Below are positions 37,907 to 47,422 of a stretch of DNA of 64,000 nucleotides, piece after piece. The translations under genes were made by a program, and so were the position numbers. Under the pieces are notes generated by a model, which worked only from the letters and a program-made list of their open reading frames with translations, did not search any database and had not been told where the DNA came from. This stretch comes from Demequina sp. (GTDB taxonomy: Bacteria > Actinomycetota > Actinomycetes > Actinomycetales > Demequinaceae), in NCBI RefSeq assembly GCF_016278775.1, contig NZ_JADQBF010000013.1:102402-166401 (forward strand). Direction: 5' to 3'. Every line of letters begins with the position of its first letter. Within the stretch, counting starts at the first letter, position 1.

Positions 37907-40900
37907 CGGTTACCTCCAAGAACTCGTCCCAAGCACCAGGGGACTCGAGATCTTGCCCCTTGGCCTCAAGTTCAGCGAGAGCTTCACGCACTCGCGCATA
38001 TTGCGCTGGCAAGACACGTGTGAAGCGCTCAAGCGATGTCTCCCAATTGTCGAGCAACTCACGGCCCCGCGGCGAATCTGTCTCTACCACGTGGGCCTCG
38101 ATCAACGAGCGGACGATGATGACATCCTCCGGGTCCAGCGGGCTCAGCGTCAGCTCACCGGTCGCGAGGGCATCCTTGTTGACTCGCTCGGGACGCAGGT
38201 CAAGCACGTAGGCGGTCCCTCCTGACATTCCCGCTCCGAGATTTCGGCCAGTGCGGCCCAAAATCACAGCGGTGCCCCCTGTCATGTACTCAAGCCCGTG
38301 GTCGCCTACGCCCTCCACCACGGCCGACGCCCCAGAGTTGCGCACCAAGAAGCGCTCGCCTACCTGGCCGCGCATCAGGATCTGGCCGCTCGTCGCGCCG
38401 TAACCAATGACGTTTCCCGCAATCACGTCAAGAGCGTCATTGAGTGCCGCCGACGTGTCGGGGCGGACGATCACTCGGCCGCCTGACAGGCCCTTGGCCA
38501 CGTAGTCGTTCGCGTCACCAAACAGTCGCAACGTGATGCCCTTTGGCACGAAAGCCCCGAACGACTGACCTGCCGAACCGGTCAGTTCCACGCTGATGGT
38601 GTCGTCAGGAAGACCCTCGCCGTGGTAGCGCGTCGTCACTTCGTAACCGAGCATCGTGCCGACGGTGCGGTGGGTGTTCCGCACCTTGTGGACGAGACGC
38701 ACGGGCGTTCCCTTGTCGAGTGCGGCTTTCGACTCCTCGATGAGCGTGAGGTCCAAGGCCTTATCGAGCGCGTGGTCCTGAGCGGTGGACTGGTGAAGGT
38801 TGGCGCCCGCTGGCGGCGGCGCCAAGAGGGGTGCCAGATCCAGCCCTTGAGCCTTCCAGTGGTCGATCGCCGCGCGAGTGTCGAGCATCTCGACATGCCC
38901 CACGGCCTCTTCAATAGAGCGGAAGCCCAAGCGAGCGAGGAGCTCACGCACTTGCTGGGCGATGAACTCGAAGAAGGTCTCAACAAACTCCGGCTTGCCG
39001 CTGTAGCGCTCGCGAAGTTCGGGATTCTGGGTGGCCACACCCACGGGACACGTGTCCTTGTGGCACACGCGCATCATGATGCAGCCGGAGACCACGAGCG
39101 GAGCGGTGGCAAAACCAAACTCCTCTGCACCGAGCAGAGCCGCCATCACCACGTCGCGGCCCGTCTTGAGCTGGCCGTCGACTTGAACGACGATGCGGTC
39201 GCGCAGGTCGTTGCGCACGAGCGTCTGTTGGGTGTCGGCCAGGCCGATCTCCCACGGCGCTCCCGCGTGCTTGAGCGAGTTGAGCGGGCTGGCGCCCGTT
39301 CCGCCGTCCGCCCCCGAGATGAGCACCACGTCTGACTTGCACTTGGCCACGCCTGCGGCGATGGTGCCGACACCGATCTCGGACACGAGCTTGGTGTGAA
39401 CGCGTGCCTTGGGGTTGGAGTTCTTCAGGTCGTGGATCAGTTGTTTGAGATCCTCGATCGAGTAGATGTCGTGGTGAGGTGGCGGCGAGATGAGGCCGAC
39501 GCCTGGCGTGGAGTGCCGCGTCTCCGCGACCCACGGGTAGACCTTCGCCCCTGGGAGCTGACCGCCCTCCCCTGGCTTGGCGCCTTGCGCCAACTTGATC
39601 TGCAGGTCATCGGCGTTCACGAGGTACTCGCTCGTCACGCCAAACCGGCCGGAGGCCACTTGCTTGATGGCGCTGCGCCGCGTCGGGTCGTACAGCCGTT
39701 CGGGAGACTCGCCGCCCTCGCCAGTGTTCGACTTGCCGCCGAGCTTGTTCATCGCGATTGCGAGAGTCTCGTGGGCCTCCCGGGAGATCGACCCGTACGA
39801 CATGGCACCCGTGGTGAAGCGCTTGACGATGTCGCGAATGTGTTCCACTTCTTCGATCGGGATGGGTTCCCTGTCCGAGGCGAAGTCGAGCATCCCGCGC
39901 AAGGTCATCAGCCGCTTGGACTGGTTGTTGACGCGCTCGGCGTACTCATTGAACACCGCGTACTGGCGCGTCCGCGTCGAGTGTTGGAGCTTGAAGACCG
40001 TCTCTGGGTCGAACAAGTGCTCCTCGCCGTCTCGGCGCCATTGGTACTCGCCGCCGGAGTTGAGGCGTCGGTGGGCGGGACGTTGGCCAGAAGCCGGGTA
40101 CGCGTCGGCGTGGCGCTCGGCGACCTCTCGCGCGATCACATCGAGGCCCACTCCGTCGATCTGGCTGGGGGTGCCCGCGAAGTGCAGGTTCACCAACTCT
40201 CGCGACAGGCCGATCGCCTCAAAAACCTGTGCGCCTCGGTACGAAGCGATGGTCGAGATCCCCATCTTCGACATGATCTTCAAGACTCCCTTGCCGAGCG
40301 CCTTGATGAGGTTGTTGACGGCCTGCTCCGCAGTGATGTCGGTGATATACCCGCGGTTGACCAGGTCCTCAACTGTCTCCATGGCCAGGTACGGGTTCAC
40401 GGCGCCGACGCCGTAGCCGACCAGCAGCGCCACGTGGTGCACCTCGCGCACATCGCCCGCCTCCACCACCAACGACAATTGCGTCCGGCTGTGGTGACGC
40501 ACCAGGTGGTGGTGCACGGCGGAGGTCAACAACAGGGAGGGAATCGGCGCGTGATCGGCGTCAGAGTCGCGGTCCGACAGGATCAGGAAGCTGACGCCTT
40601 CCTCCAGCGCACGGTCGACCTCGGCGAAGATCTCCTCAAGACGAGACTCCAGCCCAGCGCCGCCGTCGTGCACGTTGTACAAGCCCCGAATGCGCCGCGA
40701 CGAGAACACTCCTCGCAAAGAGGGGTCGGCGTCGATGTGAATGATCTTGGCGAGTTCATCGTTGTCGATCACAGGGAAGTCGAGGATGACCTTGCGCGCA
40801 TGCTCTGGCAGTCCCTCCAGCAGGTTCGGCTCGGGACCGATCGCGCCGCCAATAGCCGTGACGATCTCTTCGCGAATGGCGTCAAGGGGCGGGTTCGTCA

Positions 40901-42431
40901 CCTGAGCAAAAATCTGCGTGAAGTAGTCGAACAACAGCCTTGGCCGGTTCGAAAGAACGGCAATGGGAGTGTCAGACCCCATCGCGCCGATCGGCTCGGC
41001 CGCGAACCTCGCCATCGGCTCCAGGAGGATCTTCAGTTCCTCTTCTGTGTAGCCGAACGTCCGTTGGCGGCGCACCACGGAGGCACGTGAGTGGGTCACG
41101 TGTTCGCGCTCTGGCAGCTCGGCCAGTCTGACCGAGTTGTCGGCGATCCACTGGGCGTATGGCTGCTCCGCCGCGAGTGCCGACTTCACCTCGTCGTCCT
41201 CCACGATGCGACCTGCGGCAGTGTCGACAAGCAACATGCGGCCCGGCTGCAAACGACCCTTTCGCACCACGCGTGCGGGGTCGATGTCCAGCAATCCGGC
41301 CTCTGAACCGCACACCACCAGGCCGTCATCTGTCACCCAGAAGCGCCCGGGACGCAACCCGTTGCGGTCGAGGGTCGCGCCAACGAGCGTGCCGTCGGTG
41401 AAGTGGAGTGCCGCGGGGCCGTCCCAGGGTTCGACGAGCGCCGAGTGGTACTCATAGAACGCGCGCCGTGCGGGATCCATCTCTGTGTTGTTCTGCCACG
41501 CCTCTGGAATCATCATCAGCACCGCGTGGGGCAGCGGGCGTCCCGCAAGGTGCAACAACTCCAACACCTCGTCGAACGATGCGGTGTCGGACGCCGATGG
41601 CGAGCACACCGGCATCAGGTCCTTCATCTCACCGAGCAGGTCGGACTTCAAGCGACCTTCGCGCGCAGCGATCCAGTTGCGGTTGCCGCGCACCGTGTTG
41701 ATCTCGCCGTTGTGGGCAATGAGGCGCAGCGGCTGGGCGAGCGGCCACGACGGGAACGTGTTGGTGGAGAACCGCGAGTGAACCAAGGCAAGTTCCGACG
41801 CGTACAGCGGGTCCAGCAGGTCGGGAAAGACCTGCTCAAGCTGGTACGTGGTGAGCATGCCCTTGTAGGTCAGGGTGCGTGCCGACAACGACGCAAAGAA
41901 TGGTCCGCCGCTCTTCTCGGCACGCTTGCGCACCCGGTAGAGCCTGCGGTCCAAGTCGATTCCGGTCAACTGGTCGGCCGCAACAAAGACTTGGCGGAAG
42001 GTCGGTGCCGCAGCACGAGCAGAGGGGCCCAGCGGGTCGAGCACCACTGGCACGTCGCGCCACCCCAGAACTTCGGCATTCTCGACCGCCACAGCAGCCT
42101 CAAAGGCCGCAATCTCGTCGTCTTCCTGGCCGGGGGTCAAGAACGCGAGGCCGACGCCGTAAGACCCTTTCTCGGGAAGATCGAAGTGGGTATTGGCCAC
42201 CAGAAACTCGTGCGGGATCTGTGTCAGGATGCCCGCGCCGTCGCCCGTCTCCGTCTCTGCGCCCACGGCACCGCGGTGTTCCAGGTTCTTGAGCGCGGTG
42301 AGGCCAAGATCGACGATGTCGCGCCCCGCGTGACCACGCAGTGTCGCCACGAAGGCCACTCCGCACGAGTCGTGCTCGTAGGCCGGGTCGTACAGACCCG
42401 ACATGGGCTCGTCACCACCAAGCGTGGCCAT
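37899..42431 (-). CDS. gltB: Glutamate synthase large subunit
   Basis: This protein of about 1510 residues has a class II glutamine amidotransferase domain (to about 420), a central domain, an FMN-binding synthase domain (about 790-1180; 3Fe-4S cysteines in [15 protein letters not shown]), and a C-terminal beta-helix GXGXG domain. EHDSCGVAF places the nucleophile at Cys23, so a 22-residue propeptide must be removed. I prefer the ATG at 42431 with AAGGA seven bases upstream; GTG one codon earlier is possible. Two palindromes lie upstream. Confidence 0.97.
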   Translation of the reverse strand: MATLGGDEPMSGLYDPAYEHDSCGVAFVATLRGHAGRDIVDLGLTALKNLEHRGAVGAETETGDGAGILTQIPHEFLVANTHFDLPEKGSYGVGLAFLTPGQEDDEIAAFEAAVAVENAEVLGWRDVPVVLDPLGPSARAAAPTFRQVFVAADQLTGIDLDRRLYRVRKRAEKSGGPFFASLSARTLTYKGMLTTYQLEQVFPDLLDPLYASELALVHSRFSTNTFPSWPLAQPLRLIAHNGEINTVRGNRNWIAAREGRLKSDLLGEMKDLMPVCSPSASDTASFDEVLELLHLAGRPLPHAVLMMIPEAWQNNTEMDPARRAFYEYHSALVEPWDGPAALHFTDGTLVGATLDRNGLRPGRFWVTDDGLVVCGSEAGLLDIDPARVVRKGRLQPGRMLLVDTAAGRIVEDDEVKSALAAEQPYAQWIADNSVRLAELPEREHVTHSRASVVRRQRTFGYTEEELKILLEPMARFAAEPIGAMGSDTPIAVLSNRPRLLFDYFTQIFAQVTNPPLDAIREEIVTAIGGAIGPEPNLLEGLPEHARKVILDFPVIDNDELAKIIHIDADPSLRGVFSSRRIRGLYNVHDGGAGLESRLEEIFAEVDRALEEGVSFLILSDRDSDADHAPIPSLLLTSAVHHHLVRHHSRTQLSLVVEAGDVREVHHVALLVGYGVGAVNPYLAMETVEDLVNRGYITDITAEQAVNNLIKALGKGVLKIMSKMGISTIASYRGAQVFEAIGLSRELVNLHFAGTPSQIDGVGLDVIAREVAERHADAYPASGQRPAHRRLNSGGEYQWRRDGEEHLFDPETVFKLQHSTRTRQYAVFNEYAERVNNQSKRLMTLRGMLDFASDREPIPIEEVEHIRDIVKRFTTGAMSYGSISREAHETLAIAMNKLGGKSNTGEGGESPERLYDPTRRSAIKQVASGRFGVTSEYLVNADDLQIKLAQGAKPGEGGQLPGAKVYPWVAETRHSTPGVGLISPPPHHDIYSIEDLKQLIHDLKNSNPKARVHTKLVSEIGVGTIAAGVAKCKSDVVLISGADGGTGASPLNSLKHAGAPWEIGLADTQQTLVRNDLRDRIVVQVDGQLKTGRDVVMAALLGAEEFGFATAPLVVSGCIMMRVCHKDTCPVGVATQNPELRERYSGKPEFVETFFEFIAQQVRELLARLGFRSIEEAVGHVEMLDTRAAIDHWKAQGLDLAPLLAPPPAGANLHQSTAQDHALDKALDLTLIEESKAALDKGTPVRLVHKVRNTHRTVGTMLGYEVTTRYHGEGLPDDTISVELTGSAGQSFGAFVPKGITLRLFGDANDYVAKGLSGGRVIVRPDTSAALNDALDVIAGNVIGYGATSGQILMRGQVGERFLVRNSGASAVVEGVGDHGLEYMTGGTAVILGRTGRNLGAGMSGGTAYVLDLRPERVNKDALATGELTLSPLDPEDVIIVRSLIEAHVVETDSPRGRELLDNWETSLERFTRVLPAQYARVREALAELEAKGQDLESPGAWDEFLEVTGG

Positions 42432-42492
42432 CACACCGTCCTTTGCCGTCCCGGCCAGTGGCCGTGAACTTCTTCGTATCGGGGCGCCATCG

Positions 42493-42523
42493 ACCCGGTG
42501 TACACACGGGTAGTCAGACTACC
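42493..42523. promoter_or_regulatory. Two abutting palindromes upstream of gltB
   Basis: GGTAGTC-A-GACTACC (42509-42523) is a perfect 15-bp palindrome. Next to it ACCCG-GTGTACAC-A-CGGGT (42493-42511) is a near-perfect one with a perfect GTGTACAC core. They lie 60-90 bases before the gltB start in the 118-base gap after lgt and look like regulator binding sites. No -10/-35 pair is clear. Confidence 0.5.
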
Positions 42524-42549
42524 GCGTTCACCTGGCCCCACCCGAACCG

Positions 42550-43416
42550 TCAATCGGTGGAGCCAGCATCCTGCCCAGCGGCCGCAAGCTGGTTCCGCGG
42601 CAGTTGCGGATGTCTCGCCTGGCGCCTTCCCCACATGACGTACATGGCGGCGGCCAACAGCAGCACGCCGATGGACACCCACACGTTGATGCGCAGTCCC
42701 CCCACCTCAACGGCGGTATCGATCCGCACCGTCTCGATCCACAGGCGACCAGATACGTACACCATCACGTAGAGCCAGAAGACCCTGCCACCGCGCAAGT
42801 CGAGGCGTCGATCCAGGTAGATGATCAACGCCGCGCCAGCCAGGTTCCACAGGATCTCGTACAGAAACGTGGGGTGGAAGGTCGAGAACTGCTCGAAGCC
42901 CTCGGGACGAAATGCGGGGTCAATCCGCACGGCCCACGGAAGGTCGGTCGGCCTGCCAAACAACTCTTGGTTGAAGTAGTTGCCCATTCGGCCGATGGCT
43001 TGTGCCACGAGGATACCGGGCGCGGCGGCATCCATGAACGCAGTGAAGGTCACTCCGTGTCGGCGACACCCGATGTACGCGCCGAGCGCGCCGAATGCCA
43101 CGGCACCCCAGATGCCGAGCCCGCCCTCCCAAATCTTGAAGGCGTCGATCGGATTGCCGCCGTCACCGAAGTACGGCCCCGGCGTCGAGATCACGTGATA
43201 GATCCTGCCGCCCACAATTCCGAACGGGATCGCCCAGAAGCCCACGTCGCCGACCACCTCTGCCGTGCCTCCGCGCGCCACCCAGCGCTTTGTGGTCAGC
43301 CACAAGGCGAAGAAGATGCCCGCCAGTATCCACAACGAGTAGGCACGCACCGTCAGCGGGCCAAGGTGGTAGACCGCCCACTCGGGTGGGGGGCTGGGAA
43401 AGGACAGGTGGATCAT
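42550..43416 (-). CDS. lgt: Prolipoprotein diacylglyceryl transferase
   Basis: This 288-residue integral membrane enzyme transfers diacylglyceryl from phosphatidylglycerol to the lipobox cysteine of prolipoproteins. About seven membrane helices are visible, with the signature IGRMGNYFNQELFG near residues 140-155, VGGRIYHV earlier and the FHPTFLYE segment later. The polar tail is short. It overlaps the trpA stop by four bases. Lipoproteins in this window (the ABC binding protein and the FKBP-like protein) are likely substrates. Confidence 0.96.
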   Translation of the reverse strand: MIHLSFPSPPPEWAVYHLGPLTVRAYSLWILAGIFFALWLTTKRWVARGGTAEVVGDVGFWAIPFGIVGGRIYHVISTPGPYFGDGGNPIDAFKIWEGGLGIWGAVAFGALGAYIGCRRHGVTFTAFMDAAAPGILVAQAIGRMGNYFNQELFGRPTDLPWAVRIDPAFRPEGFEQFSTFHPTFLYEILWNLAGAALIIYLDRRLDLRGGRVFWLYVMVYVSGRLWIETVRIDTAVEVGGLRINVWVSIGVLLLAAAMYVMWGRRQARHPQLPRNQLAAAGQDAGSTD

Positions 43417-44213
43417 GACTCGCCCCTGACTCCGCGAGCAAGCTCCGCGGTCTTGGCGCGCAACGCATCGAGCGCCGCGTCTTCGTCTTCATGGTCGAGC
43501 AGACATCGGACGAGCGCGGAACCCACAATCACCCCGTCCGCGAAGCGCGCGACATCGGCCGCCTGCGCCCCGGTCGAGACACCCAGACCGACGCACACCC
43601 GTGCGGCGCCCGCCGCCCGAGTCGCCGCGACAAGTTGCTCGGCGCCTGCGCCCACTGATGCGCGCTCCCCCGTCACGCCCATCAGCGACGCTGCGTACAC
43701 GAACCCGGTGGTCTCGGCCACCGTCATGTGCAGTCGCTCCTGAGTCGAACTGGGGGCCACAAGAAAGATGGTGTCGAGGTGGCGCGGCCGGGCTGCGGAG
43801 AGCCACAGGCCCGCGGCATCCGGGGTGAGGTCCGGCGTAATCGCGCCCGAGCCGCCAGCGGCCACGAGATCATCGGCGAAGCGCTCAAGACCGTACTGCA
43901 GCATGGGGTTGTAGTAGGACATGACGACGACGGGCGCACCTGCATCGGCCACCGCACGTACAGCGGTGAAGGCGTCGGCAATGTGGGTGCCGCCCTGCAA
44001 TGCGCGCTCCGCGGCCACCTGGATCGTCGGACCGTCCATCACAGGATCTGAATACGGCAACCCCACTTCGACGACGTCGACCCCCGCGGCGACCATCGTC
44101 TCCATGGCCCGCACGGAGCGCTCCACGGAGGGAAAGCCCACCGGGAGGTACCCGATAAGGGCCGAGCGGCCCTCGCCGCGTATGGCATCGAGCCGATCGG
44201 TCAGTGCGCTCAC
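43413..44213 (-). CDS. trpA: Tryptophan synthase alpha subunit
   Basis: This 266-residue TIM barrel cleaves indole-3-glycerol phosphate to indole, passed through a tunnel to TrpB. Catalytic Glu49 ([10 protein letters not shown]) and Asp60 (VMDGPTIQ) are at the standard positions, and the phosphate-binding VGSALV loop is near residue 235. It overlaps trpB by four bases and lgt by four. The order trpC-trpB-trpA-lgt is usual in actinobacteria. Confidence 0.96.
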   Translation of the reverse strand: MSALTDRLDAIRGEGRSALIGYLPVGFPSVERSVRAMETMVAAGVDVVEVGLPYSDPVMDGPTIQVAAERALQGGTHIADAFTAVRAVADAGAPVVVMSYYNPMLQYGLERFADDLVAAGGSGAITPDLTPDAAGLWLSAARPRHLDTIFLVAPSSTQERLHMTVAETTGFVYAASLMGVTGERASVGAGAEQLVAATRAAGAARVCVGLGVSTGAQAADVARFADGVIVGSALVRCLLDHEDEDAALDALRAKTAELARGVRGES

Positions 44214-45421
44214 TGCTGGGACTCCTCGTCGAGCAGGTTGAAGTAGGTGGCTGCCGTCTCCACGTCCTTGTCACCGCGACCAGAAAGGTTCACCAGCAAG
44301 GTGGCATCTGGCCCGAGCTCGCGGCCCAACTTCATGGCCCCCGCGAGGGCGTGCGCCGACTCAATAGCGGGAAGGATTCCCTCGGTGCGGGACAGGAGGC
44401 GGAAGGCCTCCATCGCCTCTGGGTCGGTCACCGGCCAGTACTCGGCGCGCCCCATGTCGGCGAGCCACGCGTGTTGCGGCCCCACCCCCGGGTAGTCGAG
44501 TCCAGCAGAGATGGAGTGAGAAGGCTGCGTCTGCCCGTCGCCGTCCTGCAGCACATATGACATCGCGCCGTGCAGCACGCCAGGACGACCTCCCGTGATG
44601 GACGAGGCGTGCTTGCCTGTCTGGACACCGTCGCCCGCTGCCTCGCAACCGACGAGCCGCACCCCGTCGTCGTCAAGGAAGGCGTCGAACACGCCAATCG
44701 CGTTCGACCCGCCGCCGACGCACGCCAAGACGGCGTCGGGAAGCCCGCCGAGCGCCATCATCTGCTCGCGGGCCTCTCGGCCGATGACGCGTTGGAAGTC
44801 GCGCACCATCTCGGGGAACGGGTGAGGGCCAGCGGCAGTGCCGAAGATGTAGTTGGTGGTCTCCACATTGGTCACCCAATCGCGGTACGCCTCGTTGATC
44901 GCGTCTCGCAACGTACGTGAGCCGGTCGTGACTGGCACCACCGTGGCGCCGAGTAGCCGCATGCGGGCCACGTTGAGAGCCTGGCGCTCGGTGTCCTCTT
45001 CTCCCATGTACACGGTGCACTCGAGGTCCATCAGTGCTGCGGCCGTTGCCGCAGCGACTCCGTGTTGGCCTGCGCCCGTCTCCGCGATGACGCGGGTCTT
45101 GCCGATGCGCTTGGTCAGGAGTGCCTGGCCGAGCACGTTGTTGATCTTGTGGGAGCCCGTGTGGTTGAGGTCTTCGCGCTTGAGGAAGACGCGCGCGCCG
45201 CCGCAATGCGCGGCGAAACGCGGCACCTCGGTCATGATCGATGGACGGCCCGTGTACTCCCGCGCCAGCCTGTCGAGCTCCTCGCCGAAGGCCGGGTCGT
45301 GCTTGGCCTTGTCGTAGGCGTCGGTCAGTTCGTCGAGGGCGGCTACAAGAGCCTCTGGAACGAACCGGCCCCCGAACGCGCCAAAGAAGGGCCCGGCAGC
45401 GCCGGAGAGAGACTGCGTCAC
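44210..45421 (-). CDS. trpB: Tryptophan synthase beta subunit
   Basis: This 403-residue PLP enzyme joins indole and serine to make tryptophan. The PLP lysine is Lys92 in [17 protein letters not shown] follows, and the Gly-rich phosphate-binding loop [10 protein letters not shown] is near residue 234. Length fits the TrpB1 form that pairs with TrpA. It overlaps trpC and trpA by four bases each, so the three are translationally coupled. Confidence 0.97.
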   Translation of the reverse strand: MTQSLSGAAGPFFGAFGGRFVPEALVAALDELTDAYDKAKHDPAFGEELDRLAREYTGRPSIMTEVPRFAAHCGGARVFLKREDLNHTGSHKINNVLGQALLTKRIGKTRVIAETGAGQHGVAAATAAALMDLECTVYMGEEDTERQALNVARMRLLGATVVPVTTGSRTLRDAINEAYRDWVTNVETTNYIFGTAAGPHPFPEMVRDFQRVIGREAREQMMALGGLPDAVLACVGGGSNAIGVFDAFLDDDGVRLVGCEAAGDGVQTGKHASSITGGRPGVLHGAMSYVLQDGDGQTQPSHSISAGLDYPGVGPQHAWLADMGRAEYWPVTDPEAMEAFRLLSRTEGILPAIESAHALAGAMKLGRELGPDATLLVNLSGRGDKDVETAATYFNLLDEESQQ

Positions 45422-46227
45422 GGACGCACCGATCGCAAGGCGGGATGTGCGCCTGCGGCTACCATCTCGGCCACTGCGGTGCGAGGGTCCTTGTCCTTCA
45501 CTAGCGCCTCGCCGACGAGTACGGCATCGGCGCCCATGCGCGCATACTCGACCACGTCGTGGCTGCCCCTAATGCCGGACTCGGCGATCTTCACGATCCC
45601 GTCAGGAATGGTGGGAGCCACTCGCGAGAACGTGCCGCGGTCGACCTCGAGGGTCTTGAGGTTGCGGGCGTTGACGCCGATCACGCGGGCGCCTGCGTCC
45701 ACCGCGCGCTTCACCTCTGATTCGTCGTGCACCTCGACCAGCGCGCACATGCCGAGCGAGTGAACTCGCTCCACCAGGCTTTCCAGCGCGTTCTGCTCGA
45801 GCGCTGCGACGATGAGGAGCACCATGTCTGCTCCGTGAGCCCTCGCCTCCCACACCTGATACGGCGTGACGATGAAGTCCTTGCGCAGAATCGGTACATC
45901 GACCTTGGAGCGCACGTTGTCGAGGTCCTCTAGCGAACCTCCGAACCGGCGCCGCTCTGTCAGAACAGAGATGACGCTCGCACCCCCGGCCTCGTACTCC
46001 GTGGCGAGCGCAGCGGGGTCCGTGATCTGCGCAATCGCACCCTTGGATGGGCTGGATCGCTTGACCTCGGCGATCACAGAAACCTCGGCGGTGCGGAGCT
46101 TTTGGAGCGCGTCTACTGCGCTCGGCCGCCGTGCGGCCCGAGCCTTCAACTCGTCCATCGAAGTGGCGAGTTCGCGCACTTCCAAATCGCTTCTGACACC
46201 TGCGACGATGCCGTCGAGAACGCTCAT
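45418..46227 (-). CDS. trpC: Indole-3-glycerol phosphate synthase
   Basis: This 269-residue TIM barrel closes CdRP to indole-3-glycerol phosphate. It has [10 protein letters not shown] near residue 55, [11 protein letters not shown] near 115, the GVNARNL segment and AESGI. No TrpF domain is fused; in actinobacteria PriA usually supplies that step. I chose ATG at 46227, preceded by GGGGAGG; a longer frame upstream is unsupported. The 78-base leader can form two competing hairpins, one of which ends on the ribosome site. Confidence 0.96.
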   Translation of the reverse strand: MSVLDGIVAGVRSDLEVRELATSMDELKARAARRPSAVDALQKLRTAEVSVIAEVKRSSPSKGAIAQITDPAALATEYEAGGASVISVLTERRRFGGSLEDLDNVRSKVDVPILRKDFIVTPYQVWEARAHGADMVLLIVAALEQNALESLVERVHSLGMCALVEVHDESEVKRAVDAGARVIGVNARNLKTLEVDRGTFSRVAPTIPDGIVKIAESGIRGSHDVVEYARMGADAVLVGEALVKDKDPRTAVAEMVAAGAHPALRSVRP

Positions 46228-46240
46228 GCGTTGCCACCTC

Positions 46241-46287
46241 CCCGGGACCAATGGTACCGCCGTCCCGGGACCTTCAGGACCGGCGGT
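46241..46287 (-). promoter_or_regulatory. trpC leader with two mutually exclusive hairpins
   Basis: On the minus transcript hairpin 1 pairs ACCGCCG (46281-46287) with CGGCGGT (46256-46262). Hairpin 2 pairs CCCGGGAC (46262-46269) with GTCCCGGG (46241-46248), whose 3' arm runs directly into the GGGGAGG ribosome site of trpC. The two share base 46262, and hairpin 2's upstream arm lies in hairpin 1's loop, so they should compete. Confidence 0.45.
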
Positions 46288-46305
46288 GCACCACACGCGG
46301 GCCCG

Positions 46306-46761
46306 CTACGGGGAGAGGAGTGGGGCGAGGGGCCCCACGTTGCGCAGAACAAAGAAGGCCGCGATGACGGCCGAGAGTGCGACGCCAGCCCATGTCGGGA
46401 ACGGCCACTCACGCAACACCACTCCACGCAAACGCATCACCCATCTCAACCACAAGACTCCCAACAAGGGCACGGCGATGGTGAAGAGCGGGTTCATCGA
46501 AAGCGCGCCAGCAATGTCACCGTGCGCCAGGTCATACACGGCACGCGTGCCCCCGCAGCCAGGGCAGTACACCCCGGTCATCGCGAACAGTGGGCACACG
46601 AAGGTGCCGCCGGTGTCATGCGGGTTGTTCAGGGCGATGTAGGTGGTGCCTGCCGCAGTTGCAAGGGCAACCGCGGCGGGCCACGCCAACATCGCGTTCC
46701 GCGGCCGCGACCGTGTCGCCCGCTCCTGAGGAGCGGGCGACACTTCCGTAGTGGCAACCAC
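46306..46761 (-). CDS. DUF2752 membrane protein
   Basis: This protein of up to 151 residues has the DUF2752 signature CPGCGGTRAVYDLAHGD after a first membrane helix and FVCPLFAMTG, with two more helices to the C-terminus. The function is unknown; the three cysteines could bind metal. The frame opens with GTG at 46761, overlapping the previous stop by one base, without a good ribosome site. The first 23 residues are polar and partly encoded by a perfect hairpin, so an ATG at 46692 is a fair alternative start. Confidence 0.8.
   Translation of the reverse strand: MVATTEVSPAPQERATRSRPRNAMLAWPAAVALATAAGTTYIALNNPHDTGGTFVCPLFAMTGVYCPGCGGTRAVYDLAHGDIAGALSMNPLFTIAVPLLGVLWLRWVMRLRGVVLREWPFPTWAGVALSAVIAAFFVLRNVGPLAPLLSP
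46713..46743 (-). terminator. 14-bp perfect hairpin downstream of the DUF4190 gene
   Basis: GTGTCGCCCGCTCC and its exact complement flank a three-base TGA loop, 17 bases after the DUF4190 stop. It looks like a U-less terminator but lies inside the longest reading of the next gene, so either that gene starts later or the hairpin attenuates it. Confidence 0.55.
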
Positions 46762-47111
46762 TAGTAACCCTGTTGCTCGCAGTACGGGTTGTCGGGGTTG
46801 TCCTCACAGTAGTTGTCGAAGATTCCGCCGCCAGTGAAGACCGCGACGGCTACAACGAGACCAAGGACGGCGCCCAGGGCACCCGTGATGATGCCGGCGA
46901 GCGCCATGCCAGCGCCGACTCCACGACCACGAGCGATGACGCCGAGCACGATGGCGATGACGCCCGCGGGAATCGCGAGGAACCAGTACAGGCACATCGC
47001 CACGGAGACGATTCCGAGAATGAGGGACGCGATGGCCATGCCCTTGCCTTGGGGCTGCGGAGCACCGCCCATGGGGTCGCCCATCGGTGGGGGCGGAGGA
47101 ACTTGCGTCAT
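46761..47111 (-). CDS. DUF4190 small membrane protein
   Basis: This 116-residue protein has a Pro/Gly/Met-rich cytoplasmic N-terminus (1-23) and a DUF4190 double-helix membrane domain (about 24-92) with LILGIVSVAMCLYWFLAIPAG and VIARGRG between the helices. It ends with a short Asp/Asn/Cys-rich tail (DNYCEDNPDNPYCEQQ) outside. The function is unknown. A strong AAAGGAG ribosome site precedes the ATG. It lies with two other small genes between trpE and trpC. Confidence 0.85.
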   Translation of the reverse strand: MTQVPPPPPMGDPMGGAPQPQGKGMAIASLILGIVSVAMCLYWFLAIPAGVIAIVLGVIARGRGVGAGMALAGIITGALGAVLGLVVAVAVFTGGGIFDNYCEDNPDNPYCEQQGY

Positions 47112-47155
47112 GTCTTATCTCCTTTGGTAAGGCGGTGTCGCAGGATGAGCGGCAC

Positions 47156-47389
47156 CTAGCGGAGCGGTTGCCCGTGACCGAGCGCCCGCAGCACCGCACC
47201 CACTGCCAGTGCGGCGATAACTATCCCGGAGCCCACCCACACGAGGGCGAGCAGTGGAATCATCAGTCCCACCGCCGCGAACAACGCGCCAAGAACAATG
47301 AGGCCGTTGGTGGCCCATGCAGCCGGCGTCCGCCCGTGGTTATGGGGAGCCACTGGCGGAAGGTTCTCGGGGTCGATCTGGTGGGACAT
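47156..47389 (-). CDS. HGxxPAAW-motif small membrane protein
   Basis: This 77-residue protein has HNHGRTPAAW (near residues 16-25) directly before the first of two membrane helices. The HGxxPAAW motif defines a small actinobacterial family of unknown function, often found beside trpE/trpC. I chose the ATG at 47389, eight bases after AAGGAG; a GTG three codons earlier overlaps that ribosome site. It lies 33 bases after the trpE stop, and TAGACT upstream may be a separate -10 box. Confidence 0.8.
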   Translation of the reverse strand: MSHQIDPENLPPVAPHNHGRTPAAWATNGLIVLGALFAAVGLMIPLLALVWVGSGIVIAALAVGAVLRALGHGQPLR

Positions 47390-47422
47390 CGTGATCACTC
47401 CTTCGGGGACTTGGGCAAGAGT

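Noticed and set aside
36656..38023. Plus-strand frame of 455 codons opposite gltD
   Set aside because: Same reason: third-position GC bias opens the opposite frame of gltD; no domain is recognisable.
39396..41090. Long plus-strand reading frame of 564 codons opposite gltB
   Set aside because: It is the antisense shadow of the GltB synthase domain in GC-rich DNA; it has no recognisable motif or ribosome site, and gltB is clearly real.
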